From contig CAKRDD010000014.1 in the NCBI GenBank assembly GCA_934309345.1, positions 1-64,000 on the forward strand: a stretch of 64,000 nt of DNA, in the 5' to 3' direction. Made by a program: the position numbers and the translations under genes. The notes beneath the pieces were generated by a model that was given only the letters and a program-made list of their open reading frames with translations, searched no databases and was not told where the DNA came from. Origin of the DNA: an uncultured Mediterraneibacter sp. (GTDB taxonomy: Bacteria; Bacillota; Clostridia; Lachnospirales; Lachnospiraceae). Of this stretch, positions 24,341-33,422 are shown in pieces. Within the stretch, counting starts at the first letter, position 1; each line of letters begins with the position of its first letter.

Positions 24341-25207
24341 TTATGGCTCAAGCGGCTTACTCGTTTCTTTTTTTATTCTCAAAATATCATATAAATAAAG
24401 CTTACCATCCTGGGCATGTCTTATTACAAGTCTTCCCTTGAAAATATTATATCCAACCAAATCACCAGTGTTGTCATACTTTGGAATAGCAAACCTAGTA
24501 TCATATCGATACCATCCATGTTTAGCCTTGTTATTATGCTTATCTTTATGATTCTCTGAAAATGTTTTATTTGTAGCAATTTGGATTAATTCTTTAATTG
24601 CCACAGATGCATTAGACTTAGCGTATTCATTAGGTCCTCTCAAAACTTTTGTGTCCTTGGAATGAGAATATTCATCTGGAAAATCACTTCCTATGTAAAT
24701 CATATCATTTGTATCAAGAATTTCTGTACATTCTCCTATGTATTCTTTCAGATACTCTTCCACGGTATTCCAATCAACACGTTTACTTCTTTTAAACCTG
24801 AGATCGTTTACTACAACAACCTTCTTCCCATCTGCATCCGTAATGATGAAAACATTTCCTGTGGGTATGTTAATGCTACTTTTCAACATCCATTGTTCAA
24901 GATAACTTATTATTCTTTTTTTCGTTGCAACAGAAGAATTATCAATGTGATCGATTATTATTTGTTCCTCATTTACATGATTTGTTGTAAAAATCGTATT
25001 CTTTTTATCTTCTTCATCACAAAGTAAATCCACAAGCGACATATCAAGTGCCTTGCAAATAATAACCAGTTTATCTGCCTGTGGATTAATCTCTTTCTTT
25101 CGCCAGTCACTAATCGTACTAGTAGCAATACCAGTTCTTCGCGATAGTTCAATCTGGCTCATATGTAGTTCTTCTAGTCTTGCAAAGATTTTTTCATATA
25201 TATTCAT
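24341..25207 (-). CDS. XRE-type regulator fused to an LPD3-like domain
   Basis: This 288-residue protein has an N-terminal helix-turn-helix of the XRE/Cro type (MSQIELSRRTGIATSTISDW, residues 17-36). Its C-terminal region (about 205-280) contains SNASVAIKELIQIATNK, HGWYRYDTRFAIP and DGKLYLYDILRIKKE. That C terminus resembles the large polyvalent protein-associated domain LPD3 found in phage and conjugative element proteins. The middle has FIITDADGKKVVVVNDL. The combination of a regulator head and LPD3 tail is unusual. AAAAGG lies before the ATG. It is possibly a relic regulator of a mobile element. Next to it lie tnpB and NUDIX fragments. Confidence 0.7.
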   Translation of the reverse strand: MNIYEKIFARLEELHMSQIELSRRTGIATSTISDWRKKEINPQADKLVIICKALDMSLVDLLCDEEDKKNTIFTTNHVNEEQIIIDHIDNSSVATKKRIISYLEQWMLKSSINIPTGNVFIITDADGKKVVVVNDLRFKRSKRVDWNTVEEYLKEYIGECTEILDTNDMIYIGSDFPDEYSHSKDTKVLRGPNEYAKSNASVAIKELIQIATNKTFSENHKDKHNNKAKHGWYRYDTRFAIPKYDNTGDLVGYNIFKGRLVIRHAQDGKLYLYDILRIKKETSKPLEP

Positions 25208-25295
25208 GATATAATACCTTTTCTTAATATTCCGATTTATCGGATATCATACCATAAACAATAAACAAATTCAATATTGTCTTTTATTGGTTTAT

Positions 25296-25455
25296 CTATC
25301 GTAAACGATATTTCATACAAGCACGAATCTCATCAATCAGCGTAACATCTGCCGGAAGCCATGCAACGCTATCTAATTGATCCCTAGTAAGCCATTTCGT
25401 AGCTTCTGCTTCTTTCAGTTCTAGATGTTTAGACTCTAATAGATTGCGAAAATTA
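25296..25455 (-). pseudogene. C-terminal fragment of a NUDIX (MutT-like) hydrolase
   Basis: On the minus strand, 52 codons ending in TAG at 25296 read LELKEAEATKWLTRDQLDSV, then AWLPADVTLIDEI. This is typical of the C terminus of (deoxy)nucleotide-cleaning NUDIX pyrophosphohydrolases. The NUDIX box and N terminus are absent. The frame meets the tnpB remnant at 25457, so the gene was apparently beheaded by an IS200/IS605 insertion and later deletion. Confidence 0.65.
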
Positions 25456-25456
25456 T

Positions 25457-25970
25457 TTACAACTCGGGCCTATATGCCAAATTTGAGTTGATTGCTGAAT
25501 TAATAAAAGCCGTATTGATATCTCTGTCATGATTTGTTCCACAGACAGGACATATCCATTCCCTTACTGATAGATTTTTCGTCTCTGTATTTTGGTATCC
25601 ACAGGCTGAACACAGCTGACTGCTAGCATAAAATGTATTTATCTTGATATATTTTCTGCCATTCCACTTTGCCTTATATTCTAACTGTCTTGTCAGTTCA
25701 TACCATGATACATCACTTATAGACTTTGCCAAATGATGATTTTTGGATTTTCGTATTTCTTTCCAGCTGAAGTAATACATAACTCCTTAATACCTAAATC
25801 TATTCCTGTATTTTGATTTACATGTGGCAGTTCCACATGTTCTGTTTCCACTAAAATTGATACATAATATTTTCCACTCGGAATTTGTGATATCGTTGCC
25901 GATTTTATCTGCCCGCTAAAATTTCTATGCAGTTTTGCTTTTACATTTTTTAATTTAGACAGTTTTTCAA
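25457..25970 (-). pseudogene. tnpB: Degenerate IS200/IS605-family tnpB (internal deletion and frameshift)
   Basis: Two frames together give a TnpB/OrfB-like protein. The upstream part contains GIDLGIKELCITSAGKKYENP (RuvC-I Asp). It is joined at about 25745 with a frame change to KNHHLAKSISDVSW, then the zinc finger CSACGYQN...CPVCG and RuvC-III HDRDINTA. About 65-75 residues normally between ENPK and LAKSI, including the RuvC-II Glu, are missing, as is the N-terminal third. It cannot be an active nuclease. No tnpA is present. The left end abuts the NUDIX fragment. Confidence 0.8.
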
Positions 25971-26092
25971 ATTATATCATACAAACATTTGTCTGTGGAA
26001 ATAAAGTCGGCAGATTAGGATGGAATGTTAAGACAGGCATTAAAAAGGGGACGAAGAAAAATATCTTCATCCCTTTCATTAAAAGAATATCA

Positions 26093-27523
26093 TTATTTGC
26101 TTTCTGGAATAGAATCTTTTCCTACTGTCATCATCAGAATGATTGCTGCTATAAAGCTTACAGCACATGCGATAATTGCAGCAAGAACAGAAGAATCAAA
26201 ACCTGTCTGAGGATTAATTACCTGAAGCCATCCAAAGATTCCGTTTGTTCCATATACATACTGTTTTACTCCGCCAAATCCGATGATAGCACCGCCAATA
26301 CCAGAAGCAAGACAAGCTAACATAAATGGTTTTTTAAACTGTAATGTAACACCGTAAATGGATGGTTCTGTAATACCAACCATTGCTGAAATAATAGCCG
26401 GTCCACAAACACTTTTCAGTTTTTTGTTCTTTGTTCTAAGCATGATCATAAGAACAACTCCTGCCTGTCCGAATGCAGATGCAAGACCAGCAATTGTAAT
26501 AGGATCGTAACCTAATGTTGCAAGATTGTTTACAGAGATTGCAACAAATCCCCAGTGAACACCAAACATAACGCATACCTGAATAAGTGCTCCGTATAAG
26601 AAACCTGAAATAGTTGCATTCAGATTGAACAGTGCTGTAAATGCTGCACCAAGTAAGTCACTTGCAAATGTTGCGATTGGTCCAATAATCAGGAATGCAA
26701 GAATAATACTAATTAAAAGTGTCAGCGCAGGAACAGCGAATGTTTTGAACAGATCACTAATTCTTTTTGCAAAGAATTTCTCAATTTTTGCTGCAAAATA
26801 GCAAGTTAGAATTACTGGAATTACAGAACTTGCATAGTTCATTAAAAGAACCGGAATTCCAAGGAATTCTACATATACATCTGTCTGGAAGATAGTACCG
26901 CTGAATAAAGTATAAAGTGCATCTCCAGCCATGATTGTTGTTAGAGACGGATATACCAAAGCTGCTCCAATTGCCATTCCGATAAACGGTGTTCCGCCGA
27001 ATTTCTTCATTGAAGTATATCCGAGGAATATTGGCAGAAAGTTAAAGAAACAATCTCCAACAATGTTTAACATCTGATATGTTCCGGATGTAGTTGCAAG
27101 TAACCCTGTTGCAGCAAGAAATGCAAGTAATCCTTTAATTACACCTGTTGCTGTAAGCATTCCAAGTACCGGTGTAAACACACCACTGATCACATCAATA
27201 AACTGACTAGAAATCTTTTTCTTTTTCATTTCCTGTTTAAATTCTTTTGCATCTTTCAGTTCGATTTCATTTTCTGTTGTACCCATCATTGTCTGCAGTT
27301 CGTTATAAACATCTGCTACGTGCTGCCCGATTACAATCTGATACTGACCTCCACCTTTTACGATAGAAAGAACTCCGTCAATCGCTTTTACTGCTTCGTC
27401 ATTCGCCTTTGTCTCATCTTTCAGCTGAAAACGCAGTCTTGTTGCACAGTGATATACACTCTCAATATTTTCCTGACCGCCAACTTCTTTGAGAATACTT
27501 TGAATCATTTTCTCGTACTTCAT
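26093..27523 (-). CDS. PTS transporter EIIBC, beta-glucoside/sucrose-type
   Basis: This 476-residue membrane protein imports and phosphorylates a sugar. The EIIB domain (residues 1-90) has the phospho-cysteine Cys26 in YHCATRLRF. The EIIC domain has about ten hydrophobic segments and the signature VGITEPSIYG. No EIIA domain is attached, so one must be supplied in trans. The start codon overlaps the stop of the GH95 gene (ATGA), indicating one operon with coupled translation. The substrate is likely a glycoside hydrolysed by the neighbouring enzyme, probably a fucose-containing or related glycan; that is inference. Confidence 0.9.
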   Translation of the reverse strand: MKYEKMIQSILKEVGGQENIESVYHCATRLRFQLKDETKANDEAVKAIDGVLSIVKGGGQYQIVIGQHVADVYNELQTMMGTTENEIELKDAKEFKQEMKKKKISSQFIDVISGVFTPVLGMLTATGVIKGLLAFLAATGLLATTSGTYQMLNIVGDCFFNFLPIFLGYTSMKKFGGTPFIGMAIGAALVYPSLTTIMAGDALYTLFSGTIFQTDVYVEFLGIPVLLMNYASSVIPVILTCYFAAKIEKFFAKRISDLFKTFAVPALTLLISIILAFLIIGPIATFASDLLGAAFTALFNLNATISGFLYGALIQVCVMFGVHWGFVAISVNNLATLGYDPITIAGLASAFGQAGVVLMIMLRTKNKKLKSVCGPAIISAMVGITEPSIYGVTLQFKKPFMLACLASGIGGAIIGFGGVKQYVYGTNGIFGWLQVINPQTGFDSSVLAAIIACAVSFIAAIILMMTVGKDSIPESK

Positions 27524-29847
27524 TTTGTTTTCCTTCCTCTCTCCTTAAAATTTTTATCTAAAAAAACCGTTTGGTCTTTTTTCAAATGTAATGGATATTC
27601 TTCCTCAGTAACAAGAGTGAATTTACAATCACGCGTTGCCGTGATTCTGATTTTATCAACATTTCCTTCCTTCCACTTCATATCCAGTACCGCGCCTGAT
27701 TTCAGACAGATCCCATTAACTTCTCCATCTGAAAGACCACTCGGTAATGCCGGTAAAAGAAATACTTTATCTGAGTAATCCTGTATAAGCATTTCTAATA
27801 ATCCACAGGCTCCTCCAAAGTTTCCGTCAATTTGGAATGGTGGGTGATTGTCGAACAGATTATTTAAAGTTGCATGTTCAAGCAATTCCTTTAAGTTTTT
27901 CCAGGCTTCTTCTTTCTCCCACAGTCTCGCATAAAACAGGATGATCCATGCTTTACTCCATCCGGTATGGCCTCCACCGTATTTCAGTCTGCGCTCAATC
28001 GTTTGTTTTGCAGCCTGAGCCAGTTCCGGTGTCTTATCCATACGTATCTGTCCTGCAGGATATAATGCAAACAGTTGTGAAATATGTCTGTGTCCGGGCT
28101 CGACTTCATCATAATCTTCACTCCATTCCTGAATCTGTCCATATTTACCGATTTGCAATTCTGGCATATGATTCAGTCGCTCATTTATTGCTTCATTCAG
28201 ATCTTTCGGAAGTTGATTTTCTTCTGTGATCTCCAGATAACCATTAAAAAGTTCTCTGATGATTTCTGTGTCCATAGAAGCTCCCATACAGAGACATCCC
28301 GCCTCTCCTTTTTGATTCAGATAGATATTTTCAGGAGAACTGGATGGTCCTGAAATCCATTTTCCATGAGCATCTTTTACCATGTATTGAAGGAAAAATT
28401 TAACAGCATCTTTCAGTATTCCATAATATTCCTTCAAGAACTCCCTGTCTTTCGTATATTTGTAATGTTCAATCAGATGCAGACAGAACCAGGCACCACC
28501 CATTGGCCACAGGGTAGATGATACATGATTGTCCTGAGGTGCACAGTCTCCCCAGATATCTGTGTTATGATGACAACAGAATCCATCAATTCCATACATC
28601 TTCTCAGCAACGTCTTTGCCGTGCGGATACATTCTTTGCAAATGTTCTAACAAAGGCATGTGGAGTTTAGATAACCCTGTTTTTTCAGCAATCCAGTAAT
28701 TCATCTCTATATTGATATTAATTGTATACTTGGATCCCCACATAGGCTCAAATTCTTCATTCCAGATTCCTTGTAGATTTGACGGAAGACTTCCTTCACG
28801 GCTAGAACTAATTAGAAGATATCTTGCAAAATTATAATATGTATTTATTAATTCAATATCTTCTATGCCATTACGCATTTGCTCAAGTCTTTCCGGCGTT
28901 GTCAGATGCTCATAAGAATCTTTATAATTCAGTTTCAGATTACTTTTTTCATAGTAAGATAAATAATCCTTTATATGACGCTCTTGTAATGTTCCATAAG
29001 ATTCTTTTTCAGCATTACTCAATACATCCATACACCACTGAAGCGGTTGTTCACTTCGGAAAGATGTTCTTGCTGTAATAAATAATGTTGCCTCTTTGGC
29101 CTCTTCTACTAGTAAATGACTTCCCATCCGTGAAATTTTGCCATTTTCAGTTCTGACCTGTACAAGCAGTTCAAATGCAATCCCATGATCTCCACCTTGT
29201 TTTCCATGTAAACGGATTTTATTGCCATCCAGGACTTCTGTACCATCACAGAAAGATGAACCACGTCCTGATCGGTTATCTTTTCTTGTTAAAGACAAAT
29301 CAAAGTTAAGAAGTTCGCCATCTACGGATTTCATCTGATATACAATTATTTGATCTGGATTGCTGGCAAAAAACTCTCTTTCGTATTTTCCTTTTTCCGA
29401 TTCATATTGGATTTTTCCAACAGCTCTCGAGATATCTAATTCTCTGTTATACGTTTGAACTTCTACACTTTCATGCTGAACGCTTAAAAGTCCCCCTTGA
29501 TCCTTTTTGAAGATCGTTTTGCCTCTCTGCTTATAAAAATCTATCCAAACATCCCCAAGTGTCTGATAATGTCGCATATGCGGATATGTTGCATACATAC
29601 TTCGCTCTGCGAGAAGTTCGGCCTGTTCGATTTCTCCATTTAATAAGAGTTCACGAACTTTTGGATAGTTCTCTCGTGCATCAGGATTTACACGTTCCAT
29701 AAAACTTCCGGTCCAAACAGAATCTTCGTTAATTTGAAGTCGTTCCGTTCCGGTTTTTCCAAATACCATTGCTCCGAGGAATCCATTTCCTATCGGCAAT
29801 GCTTCATTCCAATCTTTAGCTTCTTCACGAAAACATATTTTATTCAT
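27520..29847 (-). CDS. Intracellular glycoside hydrolase family 95 (alpha-L-fucosidase type)
   Basis: The 775-residue enzyme has the GH95 hallmarks: WNEALPIGNGFLGAMVFG at the N terminus, QINEDSVWTG, PSNLQGIWNE, CHHNTDIWGD and DGNFGGACGLLEML. GH95 enzymes release alpha-L-fucose (some act on alpha-L-galactose) from glycans with inversion. There is no signal peptide, so it acts in the cytoplasm on imported sugar. It is the first gene of the operon with the PTS EIIBC, start supported by GAGGAAGAAGAA. The pairing with a PTS rather than an ABC importer is uncommon for fucosidases. An RpiR regulator lies upstream. Confidence 0.9.
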   Translation of the reverse strand: MNKICFREEAKDWNEALPIGNGFLGAMVFGKTGTERLQINEDSVWTGSFMERVNPDARENYPKVRELLLNGEIEQAELLAERSMYATYPHMRHYQTLGDVWIDFYKQRGKTIFKKDQGGLLSVQHESVEVQTYNRELDISRAVGKIQYESEKGKYEREFFASNPDQIIVYQMKSVDGELLNFDLSLTRKDNRSGRGSSFCDGTEVLDGNKIRLHGKQGGDHGIAFELLVQVRTENGKISRMGSHLLVEEAKEATLFITARTSFRSEQPLQWCMDVLSNAEKESYGTLQERHIKDYLSYYEKSNLKLNYKDSYEHLTTPERLEQMRNGIEDIELINTYYNFARYLLISSSREGSLPSNLQGIWNEEFEPMWGSKYTININIEMNYWIAEKTGLSKLHMPLLEHLQRMYPHGKDVAEKMYGIDGFCCHHNTDIWGDCAPQDNHVSSTLWPMGGAWFCLHLIEHYKYTKDREFLKEYYGILKDAVKFFLQYMVKDAHGKWISGPSSSPENIYLNQKGEAGCLCMGASMDTEIIRELFNGYLEITEENQLPKDLNEAINERLNHMPELQIGKYGQIQEWSEDYDEVEPGHRHISQLFALYPAGQIRMDKTPELAQAAKQTIERRLKYGGGHTGWSKAWIILFYARLWEKEEAWKNLKELLEHATLNNLFDNHPPFQIDGNFGGACGLLEMLIQDYSDKVFLLPALPSGLSDGEVNGICLKSGAVLDMKWKEGNVDKIRITATRDCKFTLVTEEEYPLHLKKDQTVFLDKNFKERGRKTK

Positions 29848-29900
29848 TTCTTCTTCCTCATCTTTTTACTACGCTTTCTTGAATCTGTTGTTATTATAGC

Positions 29901-29952
29901 AATAAAAAAGAGAAAGACTGAAAAGTTTCTATTTTGCGAACTTTCCAGTCTT
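29901..29952 (-). terminator. Terminator between the RpiR regulator and GH95
   Basis: AAGACTG-AAAAGTTT (29914-29928) pairs with the segment ending CAGTCTT at 29952. On the minus strand the stem is followed by CTCTTTTTTATT. It ends the regulator transcript before the GH95 promoter. Confidence 0.65.
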
Positions 29953-29972
29953 AAAAAAAATTATGGATGATT

Positions 29973-30788
29973 TCATTTCTCCATTGGGAATCCGTATTTA
30001 TTTTGATACGCAATTGCAATTCGTTCAATTAACAGCTGATATAAAACAGGATGGTTTTGGACTAAATCTTTATATTCCCAATCAATACATAGATCAACTC
30101 GAGGGTCGTTCTCCATTTCTTTGTTTGAGGTAAACAGAACTACTTTTGCTTTTGTTTCTTCAAAACACTTCTTTGATGGAGCATCTGTCAGATGCGTATA
30201 CTCACTAATATACCTTCCAGAATTTGAAAAAATAAGCAGTAGTGTATTTTCTTTTGCACGGCTAATATACGCCACTTGCTTTCTGTCATTTGTAGTTGTG
30301 TAAATGAACTTCTGGTAAAAAGACATTTTATGTTGAAAATTCAGTGCAGCTGTCTCTGAATATCCTTCTCCAAATGCAGCTACTTCTTCATAGTCATGAA
30401 TCAACGTGACCAAGTGTTCTATCTTTTTAGAATCAGTTTTGAAAAATAAGTAGCGAATATCCGAAAACAGCACATCCAGATATTCTTCCGTACCTTTTTG
30501 CAATATATAATCTGTAATATTTATCGTATTTAGATCTTTTATGTAAACTTCTCTTTTCCCTCTACTATATGCTTCTGCTTTAAATTCTTTGTAATCCTCA
30601 AATCCTAATTGCTTAACAAACTTAGAGATTGTAGATTTTGAAACAGAGCATAAATCAGCCATAGCACCTATGGAAATGTTATTCAATTGATGAATATGTT
30701 CCAGCATAACTCGAGCAATATGGTGTTCTATTGATTCAGGTGACATCTCACCGGTTATTGATGATAGTCTTGTATACAGTGTGCCCAT
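29973..30788 (-). CDS. MurR/RpiR family transcriptional regulator
   Basis: The 271-residue protein has an N-terminal RpiR-type helix-turn-helix (SIGAMADLCSVSKSTISKF, residues 38-56, then KQLGFEDYKEFK) and a C-terminal SIS sugar-phosphate-binding domain. Family members sense phosphosugars and control carbohydrate operons. It lies directly upstream of the GH95-PTS operon on the same strand, separated by a terminator, and probably regulates it. AAGGAGAAG precedes the ATG. Confidence 0.88.
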   Translation of the reverse strand: MGTLYTRLSSITGEMSPESIEHHIARVMLEHIHQLNNISIGAMADLCSVSKSTISKFVKQLGFEDYKEFKAEAYSRGKREVYIKDLNTINITDYILQKGTEEYLDVLFSDIRYLFFKTDSKKIEHLVTLIHDYEEVAAFGEGYSETAALNFQHKMSFYQKFIYTTTNDRKQVAYISRAKENTLLLIFSNSGRYISEYTHLTDAPSKKCFEETKAKVVLFTSNKEMENDPRVDLCIDWEYKDLVQNHPVLYQLLIERIAIAYQNKYGFPMEK

Positions 30789-30879
30789 ATATCTTCTCCT
30801 TCACGATTTTCTCTTGTTATAATTCTGTTTTCATAATAACATAAAAATGCTTAGAGAAGTACAGTAAGATTACCAATAA

Positions 30880-30957
30880 AAATTTCTTTCCAGCTGCAAT
30901 TTCAATCAATTCAAGTAATCCCTGTGCAGCATTAGCTTTTGCCTTCGCATGTGCTCC
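30880..30957 (-). pseudogene. Short remnant of an LPD3-like domain
   Basis: On the minus strand this stretch reads GAHAKAKANAAQGLLELIEI then AAGKKF, matching the start of LPD3 domains and the segment KSNASVAIKELIQIATNKTF of the XRE-LPD3 protein in this window. No start, no remaining domain and no stop nearby in proper context, so it is a gene relic in the gap between queF and the RpiR gene. Confidence 0.4.
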
Positions 30958-31000
30958 TGTAATTGATATCAGCAAAGCTCATTTCCTCTGCTCCGTTATC

Positions 31001-31483
31001 TTACCGATTATCAATTTTCTCCGGAAACATATCATGATTACTCATACGATTCCAGGCAACCTGCTCCCAGTTGGTACCTGGCTTTCCATAATTACAATAC
31101 GGATCGATGGATAAACCTCCACGTGGAAGGAATTTCCCCCATACTTCTATATATTTTGGTTCAAGAAGTTTAACCAGATCTTTCATAATTATATTGATCA
31201 CATCTTCATGAAAATCTCCATGATTTCGGAACGAGAACAAATACAATTTTAAAGATTTACTCTCTACAAGACATTCGTCCGGAACATAAGAAATCGTGAT
31301 TGTCGCAAAATCCGGCTGTCCGGTGATTGGACACAGACTAGTAAATTCAGGGCAGTTGAACTTGACAAAATAATCATTTTCAGGATGTTTATTCTGAAAT
31401 GCCTCCAATACAGACGGATCATAATCCATACGGTATTCTGTTTGCTGATTTCCCAATAATGTTAAATTTTCTTTTTCTCTCAT
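31001..31483 (-). CDS. queF: NADPH-dependent 7-cyano-7-deazaguanine reductase
   Basis: QueF reduces preQ0 to preQ1, the last step before tRNA insertion of the queuosine precursor. The 160-residue form is the short unimodular type. The catalytic Cys lies in SLCPITGQPDFA, and the family motif ESKSLKLYLFSFRNHGDFHE is present. GGAGGAAGC precedes the ATG. It is the last gene of the queDECF operon, 11 bases after queC. Confidence 0.96.
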   Translation of the reverse strand: MREKENLTLLGNQQTEYRMDYDPSVLEAFQNKHPENDYFVKFNCPEFTSLCPITGQPDFATITISYVPDECLVESKSLKLYLFSFRNHGDFHEDVINIIMKDLVKLLEPKYIEVWGKFLPRGGLSIDPYCNYGKPGTNWEQVAWNRMSNHDMFPEKIDNR

Positions 31484-31494
31484 TGCTTCCTCCT

Positions 31495-32178
31495 CTATCT
31501 CAACGCCGGGTCTTCTACGTGATTTGCCTGAAATGCTGCCGCACGATCAATGCATGTTCCACATTTTCCACAAGGCTTCTCTCCCCCTTCATAACAGGAC
31601 CATGTCAATTCATACGGAACTTCCAGTTCTAATCCAATCCGTACCACTTCAGCTTTGGATACATTTACAAAAGGTGCTTCTATTTTTAGCTGATGTCCGG
31701 AACCTTCCCAGATTGCTTCATTCATGGCCTGATTGAATGCAGGTGAGCAATCCGGATAAGCAAAACCGGCAGAATCATCTGCATGAGCTCCATAATAAAT
31801 TACTCCACAATCCTTGCTCAGTGCAATACTTGCTGCCGAAGAAAGAAATAATCCATTTCGGAATGGTACATATGTGCTTACAGGCTTATCGCCATTTGTT
31901 TTTGAAATCTGCTCTGCGTAGCTCTCCTCCGGAATTTCTTCCGTAGACTGTTGAAGCAGTGAACAGTTGCTATATTGAAATATCTTACTTAAATCCAGGA
32001 ACAGATGCTCCACGCCATAATATTCGGCAACTGCTATTGCAGCTCTGATTTCTTTATCGTGCTTCTGTCCATAGGAAACCGAAAGTGCAATCACCTGGTC
32101 TTTCCCGTACTTTTTGATTGCCAATCCTAATGCTGTTGTTGAATCAATTCCCCCACTAAAAAGAACTAATGCTTTCAT
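31495..32178 (-). CDS. queC: 7-cyano-7-deazaguanine synthase
   Basis: QueC converts 7-carboxy-7-deazaguanine to preQ0 with ATP and ammonia. The PP-loop motif SGGIDSTTALG is at the N terminus and the zinc-binding CysX motif EGGEKPCGKCGTC near the C terminus. I use the ATG at 32178 (GAGG eight bases upstream); an in-frame GTG at 32187 would add three residues. It is third in the operon, 22 bases after queE. Confidence 0.96.
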   Translation of the reverse strand: MKALVLFSGGIDSTTALGLAIKKYGKDQVIALSVSYGQKHDKEIRAAIAVAEYYGVEHLFLDLSKIFQYSNCSLLQQSTEEIPEESYAEQISKTNGDKPVSTYVPFRNGLFLSSAASIALSKDCGVIYYGAHADDSAGFAYPDCSPAFNQAMNEAIWEGSGHQLKIEAPFVNVSKAEVVRIGLELEVPYELTWSCYEGGEKPCGKCGTCIDRAAAFQANHVEDPALR

Positions 32179-32199
32179 CTCCATCACCTCACTACTTAT

Positions 32200-32850
32200 T
32201 TATACGCCCCGTTCATTTGGATCCCAGATTACTTTATGCATCTGAATCTGCAGCCTTACACCATTCAACTGATGCTTTAGCATAAATTCTACGATTTGCA
32301 CTGGTTCTATGGATTCAAAAACAGGACTAAGATACACATGACACCTGTTTATCAGATCATAAGTCCGAATCACGTCCAATGCTTTTAACAGATCCTCCTG
32401 GCTGCCGCACACAAATTTTACAGTATCATCTTTTCCTAGCAGTTCCATGTTCTCTGTTATCATATATTCTTCGCACCCACTTGACGGTAACTTATAATCC
32501 ATTGTAAATACCGGTCGTTCTTCACAAAATGCAGACAAATTAACTGCTCCATTTGTCTCGATTTCGACTTGTAAACCGGCTTGTAAAAGAAGGTGGATCA
32601 ATTCTCTGATGTCTTTTTGCAGCAACGGTTCTCCACCTGTAAGTGTCACGTTGCGAATACCGGTTCCTAAAACATAATTTAAAATCTCTTCCGGGGTTTC
32701 CTCTTCATATGGGCAATCCGGTTCATTGGCCCACATAGTATCACAATAGCTACAGCGCAGATTGCATCCTTTGAAACGGACAAAGACTGCCAATTCTCCT
32801 GCTCGTGTGCCTTCCCCATTAATACTGGTGAATTTTTCTACTACTTTCAT
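32200..32850 (-). CDS. queE: 7-carboxy-7-deazaguanine synthase, radical SAM
   Basis: QueE rearranges 6-carboxytetrahydropterin to 7-carboxy-7-deazaguanine. The radical SAM cluster motif is CNLRCSYC (CxxxCxxC), preceded by FTSINGEGTRAG, typical of the family. The length of 216 residues is normal. Its ATG directly follows the queD stop (TAGATG), with GAGGAAGAG as binding site, so expression is coupled. Confidence 0.96.
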   Translation of the reverse strand: MKVVEKFTSINGEGTRAGELAVFVRFKGCNLRCSYCDTMWANEPDCPYEEETPEEILNYVLGTGIRNVTLTGGEPLLQKDIRELIHLLLQAGLQVEIETNGAVNLSAFCEERPVFTMDYKLPSSGCEEYMITENMELLGKDDTVKFVCGSQEDLLKALDVIRTYDLINRCHVYLSPVFESIEPVQIVEFMLKHQLNGVRLQIQMHKVIWDPNERGV

Positions 32851-33273
32851 CTACTCTTCCTCATAAACCGCGCAATTATTCGGTGTCTCATATACTTCCA
32901 CACAATGAACCCCGTATCCAAGTTCCGTTAATTTTTTGTAGAAATAATATGCAAAATTTTCTGCTGTGGGACGAAAGGAAACTTTTTCCAAATGAAAGTC
33001 CTCATTCTGAAGCGCAGCTACTGTTTCTGCTTTCAGTGATCCTGTCTCGTAAATCAGACTATGATCAAAGGAATCGCAAAGTTTTTTCAGATCCTTTTTC
33101 AGATTACCAAAGTCCACTACCATTCCTCGTGTCTGTCCTTCTTGCTCCAGCTCCTGACTTTTGATTTTTGCAACAACATTCCAACGATGTCCGTGGATAT
33201 TTCTGCATTTTCCTTCGTATTTCCATAGAAAGTGTGCTGCGTCAAAACTGGCTTTTGTTTGCAAATAATACAT
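32851..33273 (-). CDS. queD: 6-carboxy-5,6,7,8-tetrahydropterin synthase
   Basis: QueD turns dihydroneopterin triphosphate into 6-carboxytetrahydropterin, first dedicated step of the pathway. Zinc ligands are visible in FDAAHF and NIHGHRW, and the family segment MVVDFGNLK is present. The 140-residue protein is the first gene of the queDECF operon and follows a riboswitch-like leader. AGGAGAG precedes the ATG. A folE (GTP cyclohydrolase) is not in the window. Confidence 0.95.
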   Translation of the reverse strand: MYYLQTKASFDAAHFLWKYEGKCRNIHGHRWNVVAKIKSQELEQEGQTRGMVVDFGNLKKDLKKLCDSFDHSLIYETGSLKAETVAALQNEDFHLEKVSFRPTAENFAYYFYKKLTELGYGVHCVEVYETPNNCAVYEEE

Positions 33274-33364
33274 ATTTCAACTCTCCTGTATGTGAAATGT
33301 ATGTACCTTTTAAGAGCTGTGTATCCTAAGCGGAGCGTTTTATATATATGGGAAAGTATTTCCT

Positions 33365-33403
33365 GAATATAAAAAGCTCTGCGTACTTCTTTGCACGCAG
33401 AGC
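33365..33403 (-). terminator. Attenuator terminator in the que leader
   Basis: GCTCTGCGT (33376-33384) pairs perfectly with ACGCAGAGC (33395-33403), a 9-bp stem with T5 following on the minus strand. It lies between the probable aptamer and queD, so it is the expected off-state terminator of a transcriptional riboswitch. Confidence 0.85.
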
Positions 33404-33422
33404 CTAGAATCTTTTTAACTAG

